DNA of 64,000 nt from Haliclona indistincta (taxonomy: Eukaryota; Porifera; Demospongiae; Haplosclerida; Chalinidae): assembly GCA_964017065.1 (NCBI GenBank), contig OZ024786.1:12471596-12535595 (forward strand). Direction: 5' to 3'. This document shows, in pieces, positions 11,796 to 21,350 of the stretch (its first letter is position 1; each line of letters starts with the position of its first letter). Under the pieces are notes generated by a model. That model was not told the DNA's origin. It worked only from the letters and a program-made list of their open reading frames with translations, and searched no databases. The position numbers were made by a program, and so were the translations under genes.

Positions 11796-11900
11796 TGTTA
11801 GCGCCTTCTCCCGATTCGTGAGGATACAACATGCACCATGAGGGATTCTGAAATTTCTTTTTTTTGTATAATTAGAATTATAGTAAAATTGTCCCAAACA
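11796..11900 (-). repeat. 5' LTR of the BEL/Pao element
   Basis: A 105-bp terminal repeat identical to 6022-6126. On the minus strand it precedes the TGG-type primer binding site (about 11778-11793) and the gag-pol start codon at 11745. Confidence 0.93.
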
Positions 11901-12060
11901 GTCTTATGTACAGCCACTGATGTAGGGATCTATGGTCTGTTAGCAAGTCAATCGTGTTACCATTCCATGCTTGTTCCTTGTTGGTTTACATTGTGAACCA
12001 GTGATAGATTTCTTCATCACTACATCCTTTTGATTTCGATAGAAATCTTTTTAATTTACT

Positions 12061-12631
12061 TGTTTGTGTCCTTTTCCTTTTTCAGTGAGAGAAGTGCAGT
12101 TCAATATCATGCATGTACTGAGAAGTCTTTGTTTCCACCATTAGTTTAGTATTGCTGTCGTTGATGGCTTTTCTTAAACTTGTAGCTAAAATTGACATAT
12201 CAGCTCTGCCTAGTCGCCTACGCATGCATGCATGCATTGCATACGAGCCCCGCCCACCCTTGCTTGTAGACCTATACGGCGGTTATAATTATCTGGCAAG
12301 CGCAGAATGGCGATCCTACACGAGCTTACCGTTCTTCAAAGACTCCAAACAAATGCCGGGTATGTGTTCTCCGTGATATTGATCCATAGTGATACGGCGC
12401 GGCGATACTCTAGCTGCTTGGTCACGTGCGCTAGCCACTACTTGGTCACGTGCGTATTACGTAATCACAATAATGGCGTCAAACACTTAGCTGACGTGAT
12501 CGTGAGCTCATCAAATGTATATCGTCGTTTCGCTAAAAACTAAGTTCAAAAGGCACATGCCAGGAGAATTTCACGACTGTTCGTGGGTGTTTTGGTCTCG
12601 ACACTGCTCGCGTAAAGGCGCTAGGCGAGTT

Positions 12632-12633
<2 letters not shown>
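12061..12633 (+). repeat. Non-coding body of hairpin element copy A
   Basis: This stretch matches, inverted, about 23815-24405 and 43425-44010. It includes 'gagccccgcccac', 'ataattatctggcaagcgc' and a region rich in 'cacgtgacc'. The short ORFs across it are not conserved between copies, so I call it non-coding transposon body. Confidence 0.8.
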
Positions 12634-12671
<38 letters not shown>

Positions 12672-13051
12672 GAAGGAAGGAAGGAAGGAAGGAAGGAAGG
12701 AAGGAAGGAAGGAAGGAAGGAAGGAAGGAAGGAAGGAAGGAAGGAAGGAAGGAAGGAAGGAAGGAAGGAAGGAAGGAAGGAAGGAAGGAAGGAAGGAAGG
12801 AAGGAAGGAAGGAAGGAAGGAAGGAAGGAAGGAAGGAAGGAAGGAAGGAAGGAAGGAAGGAAGGAAGGAAGGAAGGAAGGAAGGAAGGAAGGAAGGAAGG
12901 AAGGAAGGAAGGAAGGAAGGAAGGAAGGAAGGAAGGAAGGAAGGAAGGAAGGAAGGAAGGAAGGAAGGAAGGAAGGAAGGAAGGAAGGAAGGAAGGAAGG
13001 AAGGAAGGAAGGAAGGAAGGAAGGAAGGAAGGAAGGAAGGAAGGAAGGAAG
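12634..13051. repeat. GAAA/GGAA microsatellite, left block
   Basis: About nine GAAA units (12634-12669) are followed by about 95 GGAA units up to 13051. The homologous spots in copies B and C hold only a short 'tttctttctttcttcc' tract (about 23803-23822 and 43420-43432), so the expansion is specific to this copy. The long open frames across it are repeat artefacts. Confidence 0.98.
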
Positions 13052-13222
13052 TAGAGAATAATCAAGCACTACTCCATTATTGAACTTACTATTTAACCAG
13101 ACATTACGTAATAGTAATATTGTATTTCGTCATTGATTCGCATGTGCTATTACCATCAATATTTGAGTGGTGCATCACAGCTGACTGTTCGCGAGCAAAT
13201 AGGGCGATCCCCTTATTATTTA
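13052..13222 (+). repeat. 5' LTR of the Gypsy element
   Basis: 171 bp, starting 'tagagaataatcaagc' and ending 'ccccttattattta'; the same as 18216-18386. It contains 'ttgtatttcgtca' (13120-13132), whose reverse complement lies immediately after this LTR. Confidence 0.95.
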
Positions 13223-13235
13223 TGACGAAATACAA
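13222..13235 (+). promoter_or_regulatory. Putative self-complementary primer binding site of the Gypsy element
   Basis: The 14 bases after the LTR ('atgacgaaatacaa', counting the last LTR base) are the exact reverse complement of 13120-13133 in the LTR. In Tf1-type elements the 5' end of the RNA folds back as primer; that is the model applied here by inference. No TGG tRNA-type site is present at this spot. Confidence 0.55.
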
Positions 13236-13346
13236 CCTCAGTACTATCACCGAGCTGTTCCGAACTGTCCATACCAAGTGTCGAAAGCTAATTTACTCCC
13301 AGGAGACAACCGTCCCAATTAGAGAGCACCACAATCGATCGAGATC

Positions 13347-16300
13347 ATGCCAGTCATTGGATGCCCGATAGACGGTTGTGACTACGAGACGCCTGATGTC
13401 GACCCAATAGTAGCCGCAGCCCTGATAACCACACATGCGACGGTGCATCAGGCAGGACAGGCACCGACAGCAGCGACTCCAGCGAGGGCAGAGAAGGTCA
13501 AGAGGCCTAGTATATCATCGGCTGGTACGACAGAAGAATGGCAATACTTCTTGCTGAGATGGAGCGACTACGTGAAAGCGACTAGATTGAATGGGACTGA
13601 CAAAATTATTCAATTACTGGAATGCTGTGATGATCAGCTTCGTAGGGACCTCACCAGAAACGCCGGCGGCACACTGACCGGGATGGCTGAAGAGGAGGTT
13701 CTGAAAGCCATGAAGAGCTTAGCAGTGCGAGAAGAGAATGCTATGGTCGCGCGGGTAGCTCTCCACAACATGCGACAAGATCGGGATGAGCCGGTGCGGT
13801 CTTATGTAGCCAGACTGAAAGGACAAGCAGGCATATGCAAGTTCATACAGAAATGCATCAACTGCGATGCCAATGTGAATTATACAGATGCCATGGTCAA
13901 AGATGTACTATGCAGGGGGTTAGGAGACACTGAGATACAGAGGGATCTCTTAGGAGACAAGGACCAAAGCATGTCATTAGAAGACACCGTCAAGTTTGTA
14001 GAGGCCAAGGAAGCAGGAAAGAGATCCGCATCACACCTACTGTTACCGCAGTCGACAGATGCCGTGAGAGGGAGCACTTACAAGAGACAGAAAAAGACGC
14101 CAACGCCGTCAGCAAAAGATCAGGACGCTGCATGCTCATACTGCGGAACAAAAGGACACGGAAGGAACCCCCCCACAAGGGTGAGACGCACGGAATGTCC
14201 AGCCTTTGGCAACAAATGCAATCACTGTGGCAGAGACAACCATCTTGAGAAAATGTGCAGAGGCAAGCAGCCGAACACAAAGGGTGCGGAGCACAATGAC
14301 GCAGTATTTGACACACTCTGTGGGGTCACGTCAGTAGGCTCAGTCAAGAGTGCCACACTCGATCACCACGTATTCGACCAGGACACCAGAGAGTGGCTCA
14401 GAAAGCAGTCCAAGCCACAGCCTTTCATACGTCTCAGAATGAGCATTGACCGCCATGACTACAGTCACTTTGGTTTTCCCCTTAACGCACCAGAAAGACA
14501 TTGCTTCATCAGCGCTATGGCCGATACCGGTTGCCAAAGCTGCTTGGCAGGTGTTAAAGCGATCAAGAAACTAGGCCTGTCCACCGAAGATCTCGTCCCA
14601 GTCACCCTCCAAATGAGGGCAGCCGACAACCATGACATCAACATCCTGGGAGCAGTTATCTTGAGGCTATCAGGAAAGAGCAACAAGGGAGAAGAGAGGT
14701 CCACCAGGCAGATTGTCTACATAACCAACAGCACGGACAGATTCTTCTTGAGCAGAGAAGCATGCGTGGACCTGGGCATCGTCACAACTGACTTCCCGAC
14801 CATATCTGAGGAAACAGAAATATCCATCAACGCAGCCTCCACCACACCACCTCAGCAGGAAATTCAGCAAGAGTGCAGCTGTCCCAGGAGAACCAAACCA
14901 CCACCAACCCCTACCTCACTACCATACCCAGCCACTGAAGCCAATCGACAACAACTTCAACAGTACCTCCTGGACTACTACGCATCGAGTACGTTCAACA
15001 CCTGTGAACATCAAATCCTTCCACTGATGGATGGCCCCCCAATGCGACTGATGATTGACCCACAAGCAACACCAACTGCTCACCACTCACCAATACCTGT
15101 ACCCCTCCACTGGCAAGAAGAAGTCAAGGCAGGCCTAGACAGGGACGTAAGACTGGGTGTGCTCGAGCCCGTGCCAATCGGAGAACCAGTCACATGGTGC
15201 CACCGCATGGTTATCTGTGCTAAGAAAAATGGCTCACCACGAAGAACAATTGACTTCCAACCACTCAATCTCCACGCCACTAGGGAAACACACCACACTC
15301 AGTCCCCATTTCATCAAGCCAGAGCTGTCCCACATCAAAAGAAAAAGACCGTTTTTGACGCCTGGAACGGTTACCACAGTGTTCCCCTCCACCCAGATGA
15401 CAGACACTACACCACCTTCATCACACCCTGGGGTCGGTACAGATATCGAACTGCTCCTCAAGGATACATAGCATCAGGAGATGGATACACAAGGAGATAC
15501 GATGAAATTACTTCCTCCATATCAAACAAGACCAAATGTGTAGATGACGCTCTCTTGTGGTCAGACAGCATCGAGGAAAGTTTCTTCCAGGCCTGCAACT
15601 GGCTTCATATCTGTGGCACCCATGGCATCACTCTCAACCCTGACAAGTTCACATTTGCTAAAGAGGAAGTTGAATTTGCTGGCTTCACAATCACGAATGA
15701 CAGCGTTCGACCGTCCAAAAAGTACGTCAAAGCCATCGCTGATTTCCCTACCCCAAAGAACTTAACTGACGTGCGGTCTTGGTTTGGTCTAATCAACCAA
15801 GTCTCCTACTTATTCAGCATGACTGATGTAATGCTGCCATTCCGGAACCTGCTCAAGCCATCGAACAAGTTCCACTGGGACGATGATCTAGAAGAAGCAT
15901 TCCAGAAGTCAAAATCAACCATTATTGATGAGATCAACCACGGAGTCACAATATTTGACAAGACCAAACCCACATGCTTAGCCACGGATTGGTCCAAACA
16001 TGGCATCGGATTCTGGTTATTTCAAAAGCATTGCACATGCCCCTCCAAAGACCTCTTTTGCTGCAAATCAGGGTGGAAGATAACTCTCGTTGGCAGCAGA
16101 TTTACACACGCAGCCGAATCAAGATACGCCCCAATTGAGGGAGAAGCACTTGCAGTAGCCGATGCCTTGGACAAAGCAAGACATTTTGTGTTGGGCTGTA
16201 CTAACCTAATCATTGCAGTTGACCATCGACCACTGCTCAAGATATTTGGTGATAGATCCCTTGACCACATAAGCAACACCAGACTCCGCAACTTGAAAGA

Positions 16301-16541
16301 AAAAACCCTACGGTACCACTTCAAAATGGTTCACATCCCTGGAGTCAAGAACAAAACACCAGACTCTCTCTCAAGACATCCAACTGGAGACCAAAATCCA
16401 CCAAAAATGGTCCTTCAAGACGACATCCATGGCATCTGCGACAATCCCAGCACCCCCCCCCCCTCCATATCCCAACTCAACTCATGGCCGGTGCCTGCAC
16501 AGACGATCAACTACAACCACCTCTCACTGAAAGTAAACTAG
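13347..16541 (+). CDS. Ty3/Gypsy gag-protease-RT-RNase H polyprotein, 1064 aa
   Basis: A gag-like N-terminus is followed by paired zinc knuckles at about residues 262-306 (CSYCGTKGHG and CNHCGRDNHLEKMC). The protease active site is ADTGCQSCLAG near 391. The reverse transcriptase has the catalytic pair in KCVDDALLW near 730, with Cys replacing the usual Tyr of YVDD. RNase H carries ATDWSKHGIGFW near 878 and ends with the usual SRHP. The reading frame then crosses a run of eleven C bases (16453-16463) and stops at 16541, just before the integrase frame takes over in -1. Start is the first ATG after the leader, 125 bases past the LTR. Confidence 0.93.
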   Translation: MPVIGCPIDGCDYETPDVDPIVAAALITTHATVHQAGQAPTAATPARAEKVKRPSISSAGTTEEWQYFLLRWSDYVKATRLNGTDKIIQLLECCDDQLRRDLTRNAGGTLTGMAEEEVLKAMKSLAVREENAMVARVALHNMRQDRDEPVRSYVARLKGQAGICKFIQKCINCDANVNYTDAMVKDVLCRGLGDTEIQRDLLGDKDQSMSLEDTVKFVEAKEAGKRSASHLLLPQSTDAVRGSTYKRQKKTPTPSAKDQDAACSYCGTKGHGRNPPTRVRRTECPAFGNKCNHCGRDNHLEKMCRGKQPNTKGAEHNDAVFDTLCGVTSVGSVKSATLDHHVFDQDTREWLRKQSKPQPFIRLRMSIDRHDYSHFGFPLNAPERHCFISAMADTGCQSCLAGVKAIKKLGLSTEDLVPVTLQMRAADNHDINILGAVILRLSGKSNKGEERSTRQIVYITNSTDRFFLSREACVDLGIVTTDFPTISEETEISINAASTTPPQQEIQQECSCPRRTKPPPTPTSLPYPATEANRQQLQQYLLDYYASSTFNTCEHQILPLMDGPPMRLMIDPQATPTAHHSPIPVPLHWQEEVKAGLDRDVRLGVLEPVPIGEPVTWCHRMVICAKKNGSPRRTIDFQPLNLHATRETHHTQSPFHQARAVPHQKKKTVFDAWNGYHSVPLHPDDRHYTTFITPWGRYRYRTAPQGYIASGDGYTRRYDEITSSISNKTKCVDDALLWSDSIEESFFQACNWLHICGTHGITLNPDKFTFAKEEVEFAGFTITNDSVRPSKKYVKAIADFPTPKNLTDVRSWFGLINQVSYLFSMTDVMLPFRNLLKPSNKFHWDDDLEEAFQKSKSTIIDEINHGVTIFDKTKPTCLATDWSKHGIGFWLFQKHCTCPSKDLFCCKSGWKITLVGSRFTHAAESRYAPIEGEALAVADALDKARHFVLGCTNLIIAVDHRPLLKIFGDRSLDHISNTRLRNLKEKTLRYHFKMVHIPGVKNKTPDSLSRHPTGDQNPPKMVLQDDIHGICDNPSTPPPSISQLNSWPVPAQTINYNHLSLKVN

Positions 16542-18199
16542 AAGAATCGCTCATCTCATCTATCAATTCTACACACATTGTCAACTGGGAACAGGTCCAA
16601 ACAGCCACTTCGTCGGATGACAACATGCTCCTACTGCTGTCAGCAATTGAAGACGGCATCCCCGACCTAAGGCACAAACTCCCACCAGCCATCAGAGAAT
16701 ATCACCAACATCGTCAACACTTATACAGCATCGACGGTGTAATAATCTACAAAGACAGAATTGTCATTCCACCAGTCCTACGACCCTCATGCTTGTCAGC
16801 CCTACACGCAGCTCACCAAGGGACATCAACCATGATCGCAAAGGCTGAATCATCGATCTTCTGGCCTGGCATTACCAGTGACATCCAAGCAACCAGAGCT
16901 AACTGCCCACACTGCAATAAAATGGCCCCCTCACAACCAGCAATGCCTCCCACAACCCCTATCACACCAGTATACCCATTTCAATGCATCTGTAGTGACT
17001 ATTTCCACTACCAAGGCTACAACTACCTGGTTATTGTCGACCGTTACTCAAATTGGCCTATCGTAGAGAGAGACAAGGATGGAGCTCAAGGGCTAATCAA
17101 CGCACTCAGACAAACCTTCTCTACCTATGGCATACCAGATGAACTCGCCTCAGATGGAGGTCCAGCGTTCACAGCCAATGCAACAACACAATTCTTAAAA
17201 GATTGGGGAGTCCACCACCGCCTCAGTTCTGTGGCATTTCCACACAGCAACTGCAGAGCTGAAATAGGTGTCAAAACCGTAAAGAGAATGATCACCGGCA
17301 ACACCGGGAAAGATGGTGCAATAAATGTCGACACATTTCAAAAAGCAATTCTCCAATACAGAAATACCCCAGACCCAACCACAAAACTCTCTCCAGCAAT
17401 GTGCATATTTGGACGACCGATCAAAGACCTCATCCCAATATTGCCAAACAAGTACCGCCCACACCAAACTTGGACTGAATCCCTACACCTTCGAGAAGAA
17501 GCACTGAGACACCGTCACACGATTCAGCAAGACCGTTGGAGTGAGCACACCAAGACCCTCACACCACTTCGTATTGGCGACAGAGTGAGACTCCAAAACC
17601 AAACTGGCCCCAACCCAAACAAGTGGGATCGCACAGGTGTAATTATTGAAGTGCGCCAGTACCACCAGTATCTAGTCAGAGTCGATGGATCCGGAAGACA
17701 AACACTCCGAAATCGCAAATTTCTGAGGAAATACACTCCTGTCTACCAACCGACCAAACAAAGGTCTATATTCGATGACCTCGCTCATCTCCCTCCATGC
17801 CTACCCCCACCAATCACTCCCACCTCACCCTCCAACACCGATCTGCCCACCCAGCCGATGACATCCAAGCCCCTATCCACTACGCCCAATACCAGAGCTA
17901 CCACAGACCCCACCTTGCCTCCCACTTCACCAGCCCCCAACCCTACTATGGATACCAACGACGAGGCACTCCCAACACCGTCTACACCACCCCCAGCTGC
18001 TCCACCATTATCTGCGATTGAACCAGCAACAACAAACCCATCAAAGTCCACGCCCTCAGCCCAACCTCCTCCAATCCCACAACCACCAAATCCTCTCAAC
18101 ACGACTCAAACCCCGCAACCACTGAGAAGGTCAACAAGGAAAACAAGACCACCACAATGGTTTGACATATCTCAAAACTCAGTCTTTAACCACACCTAA
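16484..18199 (+). CDS. Ty3/Gypsy integrase ORF, 571 aa
   Basis: The integrase has an HHCC zinc domain (HAAHQGTS ... CPHCNK), then DDE residues in CSDYFHYQG, ASDGGPAF and CRAEIGVK. A GPY/F-like region (GDRVRLQNQTGPNPNKWDRTG) and a long Pro/Thr/Ser-rich tail follow. The nominal ATG at 16484 lies within ORF1. The frame is -1 relative to ORF1 and overlaps it by 58 bases after the C11 run, so the protein is probably made as a gag-pol fusion by frameshifting, or the element was one ORF before a one-base change in the C run. DDE residues are intact. Confidence 0.92.
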   Translation: MAGACTDDQLQPPLTESKLEESLISSINSTHIVNWEQVQTATSSDDNMLLLLSAIEDGIPDLRHKLPPAIREYHQHRQHLYSIDGVIIYKDRIVIPPVLRPSCLSALHAAHQGTSTMIAKAESSIFWPGITSDIQATRANCPHCNKMAPSQPAMPPTTPITPVYPFQCICSDYFHYQGYNYLVIVDRYSNWPIVERDKDGAQGLINALRQTFSTYGIPDELASDGGPAFTANATTQFLKDWGVHHRLSSVAFPHSNCRAEIGVKTVKRMITGNTGKDGAINVDTFQKAILQYRNTPDPTTKLSPAMCIFGRPIKDLIPILPNKYRPHQTWTESLHLREEALRHRHTIQQDRWSEHTKTLTPLRIGDRVRLQNQTGPNPNKWDRTGVIIEVRQYHQYLVRVDGSGRQTLRNRKFLRKYTPVYQPTKQRSIFDDLAHLPPCLPPPITPTSPSNTDLPTQPMTSKPLSTTPNTRATTDPTLPPTSPAPNPTMDTNDEALPTPSTPPPAAPPLSAIEPATTNPSKSTPSAQPPPIPQPPNPLNTTQTPQPLRRSTRKTRPPQWFDISQNSVFNHT

Positions 18200-18215
18200 A
18201 GACTTGGGGAGGAGA

Positions 18216-18386
18216 TAGAGAATAATCAAGCACTACTCCATTATTGAACTTACTATTTAACCAGACATTACGTAATAGTAATATTGTATTTCGTCATTGA
18301 TTCGCATGTGCTATTACCATCAATATTTGAGTGGTGCATCACAGCTGACTGTTCGCGAGCAAATAGGGCGATCCCCTTATTATTTA
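18216..18386 (+). repeat. 3' LTR of the Gypsy element
   Basis: 171 bp identical to 13052-13222, preceded by the polypurine tract and followed directly by GGAA units. Confidence 0.95.
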
Positions 18387-18637
18387 GGAAGGAAGGAAGG
18401 AAGGAAGGAAGGAAGGAAGGAAGGAAGGAAGGAAGGAAGGAAGGAAGGAAGGAAGGAAGGAAGGAAGGAAGGAAGGAAGGAAGGAAGGAAGGAAGGAAGG
18501 AAGGAAGGAAGGAAGGAAGGAAGGAAGGAAGGAAGGAAGGAAGGAAGGAAGGAAGGAAGGAAGGAAGGAAGGAAGGAAGGAAGGAAGGAAGGAAGGAAGG
18601 AAGGAAGGAAGGAAGGAAGGAAGAAAGAAAGAAAACG
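18387..18637. repeat. GGAA microsatellite, right block
   Basis: About 58 GGAA units, then a short GAAA run to 18635. With the left block it formed a tract of roughly 620 bp before the Gypsy insertion split it. Confidence 0.97.
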
Positions 18638-21350
18638 AAGATGACGAAACTCGATTTTCACCGTTTCCAGGTTCGTCACTTTAGTAACAATTTCGAGCAA
18701 TCTCCTTGCTACTGTAAGATGGGGCAACGCCAGATAGCAGATCTAAGTGTCTATGGACGTATAAAATTCATCACCAGGCGAAATATCAGCGTTTGAACGC
18801 TAATACATTGTATGTAGCCGCCATCTTGTTTTCTCGTTCATCCCTACATAGGGAGACACTACCGTGTCTCCCTAATATCAGGTAGTCCTTTCTGTCTTCT
18901 CTTTGTGTTGACTGTTGCTGCTGTAGTCTCGAGTGCTTGATGTGACTGATGTTCTTCGCATGATGAACGTGTATCATAATAAAGAATGAGATAAAGATCT
19001 GGCCTTAAGGTGACTATCCACTAGAGATTGTATGAGCTCCTTTCCTCCCACCTCCACACACTGTAGCCACTCCTTTGCTCTCTCCTCAGTCACTGGTGCT
19101 TCACCTGAGGCAGGCATGTTCATTTCTAGATGTAGTATTTTCAGTGTGCTCTTACTGACACACTCTCCAATATTCTTTATTATGCTGTCTGGATGTGTGG
19201 ATGACCAGTGTAGCATCAAGTACTCCATTGAGCTGTTTGTAGTAAGAGCTGCTGCTAGTGACAATGCTCCCTCATCTGTTGCAGTCTCTCCACCGATCAC
19301 TACTTTCTTTAAAGTATTGTTAGTCCTAAGAGCAGAGCTTATATGAGCTATACTAATGTCACTATAATGTCATTGTATCTGACATCTAGTTCTTGCAGTG
19401 TCTTATTGACAGTAAGTGCTCTAGCTATTGACTCTGCACCATCATCTGACATGTTGCATCCAGAAATATTAAGTTTTGTCATAGTAGTATTTGTTCGAAG
19501 TGCAATGGAAATAAGAGCTATGCCTTTGTCACCAATATTATTACCTCTGATATCTAGTTCTGTCACTCCATGTAAAGCACCTGCTGGACATGCCTCAGCA
19601 TGTTTAGAGAGCTCTCCCATCATTAGACCAAATGAGTGATCATTGATACCACAGCGATAAAGGTTCACTCTTAGTTTTCTACTGTTCCTACAAACCAATG
19701 CCAAGAAGTATCAAACAGACATACAGTCCAGTGGACTCAAAGTAACATGAGTCATACCTAGTATACCATTGAGCCTTAGAAAAAAATTTGAATACAATGA
19801 CTGGTCGTGAATTTGTGCTTCATAGAAGCACCTTATGTGATTAAGAAGGAAACACAGGGAAGACTCTTTATAGAAAGTGAAGTCACTACCTGTGATGATT
19901 TTACGAACACCTTGATTGGTGAGCTTAGTGAACCCAGCATAGAACTGTAGTACAGCAGCGAATCGAGGCTTACTTAGTAGGGTTTGAAACACACTAACCT
20001 GCTCATCTCTTCCCATTAATTTTGAGAGATACGATAGGCAGCAAGCATTTCTTGGATCGAGAGATGAACAAAGTTGTACGAGATTGTTTTGCTGCTGCAT
20101 GGTTCCTGCCCACTGGACCCTCTGCAGCACTCCCATGGCGGGGAGATCCTGTTGTGCAGGTGTGGCTACTGTTGGTAGAATCCGAGAAAAGAAATTGAGA
20201 ATCATATCCCAACTGCTTCTAGGCAAGATAGATGGAAGCTCATCTTGTGTGAAGACGATCTTGTTGTTCATCACACCCTCGTGTGCTAGTATGCTGATGT
20301 GCTTTAGCTGTTTCTTGAGGTCACGAGGGAGGTCATCGAGTGAGGATATTGTTCTAAGAGTACGTTTTGGCTGACGAGTGTTCACTTCACGAGCAATGAA
20401 GCACAATAGAAGTTCATGGAACATCTCAAAGTGTGTGGTAGGTAGTGTACGGTCATGTTGCAGATATAGAAGTGTAAGAATGGCGGCATTCAGTGGTATG
20501 TAACAGCTGCTTTCAATTACTGGATTGTTGGCCAAATGATCTTTTACTTTTTTCTACACTCATCTTCTAGTATCGTAGAGGATAGCTGAGTAGACAGTGC
20601 TTCTCGGAAGTACTCATGAATGCTCTCTTTAGTGAACCCAAGAATCTCAACTCTCTTCACATTTGGTCTCTTGTGCAGGTCTATGGAGGAGTCTGGTCGA
20701 GAGGTGATGAGGATAGTAGTGTTGGATGAAACAGAACGAAGAAGCTTGCCAAGAAACGAATTATCAGTAGGGTGCTTAGGATCTGGAGGTGCTCGAAGGC
20801 AAGCCAGTCCCTCATCCCATCCATCGAGAATGAGGAGGAATTTTAGACCATCTTTTATGCACTGGTCTACGTTAGTTACGATATCATCAATGTCTTCCTC
20901 ACAATCGCTAGCTAAGAGAAGGAGCTGGTGTAAAGTAAAGTCAAATCCAGCTGAATGAACAGCTGGGTGACGTAGGTGAACAAGAACTACCAGATCAAAC
21001 ATGCCTATAGATTGCCTTTGGGCCATTTCTGGCAGTAGTGGTATGCTAGAGTGCTTTTGCCTGACCCAAATGCTCCCTCTACTAGAATTACCAATGGCGG
21101 GTGAACGTTCTCAAAGGTGCCTTCATCAAAGATGCTATCCATATGTACCGGCACCTTACTAGCTATGAGAGGCTCTATCTCTCCCTTGACTCTGTGCTCG
21201 ATCAGCTCATCTGGTTCACGAGTGTGTCGTGTTCCCTTCTCGTTAGTCATAGCTAGTTTGATATGTTTACAGTTAGGTAGTGAGAGCCAGGTGGTGGGTG
21301 GAGTTTGATAGACTCTCTTGAGTTTGTCCACATACACAATGAGTGGAGAG

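Larger units (their letters stand above)
6022..11900 (-). mobile_element. Complete BEL/Pao LTR retrotransposon with identical 105-bp LTRs and 5-bp TSD
   Basis: LTRs at 6022-6126 and 11796-11900 appear identical over 105 bp, starting TGTT and ending AACA. The 5-bp duplication 'gtctt' flanks the element at 6017-6021 and 11901-11905. In the element's orientation (minus), the sequence just inside the 5' LTR reads TGGTCCACCGAGCCGG, a normal TGG-initial primer binding site. It resembles the complement of a tRNA-Tyr-like 3' end (recall, not searched). One 1,836-codon ORF fills the interior. Identical LTRs and an open frame argue for very recent insertion and possible activity. The element sits inside the palindromic part of copy A. 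Confidence 0.95.
13052..18386 (+). mobile_element. Ty3/Gypsy LTR retrotransposon with identical 171-bp LTRs, inserted in GGAA repeat
   Basis: LTRs at 13052-13222 and 18216-18386 appear identical. A strong polypurine tract, 'ggggaggaga' (18206-18215), abuts the 3' LTR. Target duplication cannot be read because both flanks are GGAA repeat. LTR ends are TA...TA rather than TG...CA. The sequence just after the 5' LTR does not start with TGG; instead 13222-13235 is complementary to 13120-13133 within the LTR, suggesting self-priming. Two overlapping ORFs encode gag-PR-RT-RNase H and integrase. Identical LTRs imply a young insertion. Confidence 0.95.
5764..18872 (+). mobile_element. Copy A of a ~1.2-kb hairpin-ended non-coding element, swollen to 13 kb by nested insertions
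   Basis: The ends match copies B (23565-24779) and C (43167-44404), which lie in the opposite orientation. The left part (5764-6021 and 11906-12060) is a palindromic segment with about 150-bp arms, containing 'gatttctatcgaaatc' and 'ccatagatccctacatcagt'. The right end (18850-18872) is a perfect hairpin, 'gggagacac' loop 'gtgtctccc'. Flanking TAA trinucleotides at 5761-5763 and 18873-18875, compared with the uninterrupted NLR 2 sequence at 29083-29097, suggest a 3-bp target duplication. BEL/Pao, a GGAA expansion and a Gypsy element are nested inside. There is no ORF of its own. The class is unresolved: the TWA target recalls Harbinger, the terminal hairpin recalls Helitron-like elements. Confidence 0.75.

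Noticed and set aside
12515..13069. ORFs of poly-(KEGR) or (LPSF)
   Set aside because: Translations of the GGAA microsatellite on both strands.
17785..18102. Gly/Val-rich minus-strand ORF of 105 aa
   Set aside because: Shadow of the Pro/Thr-rich integrase tail of the Gypsy element.
18850..18872. Rho-independent terminator
   Set aside because: The GC hairpin is the terminus of a eukaryotic transposon and recurs at 23565 and 43167.
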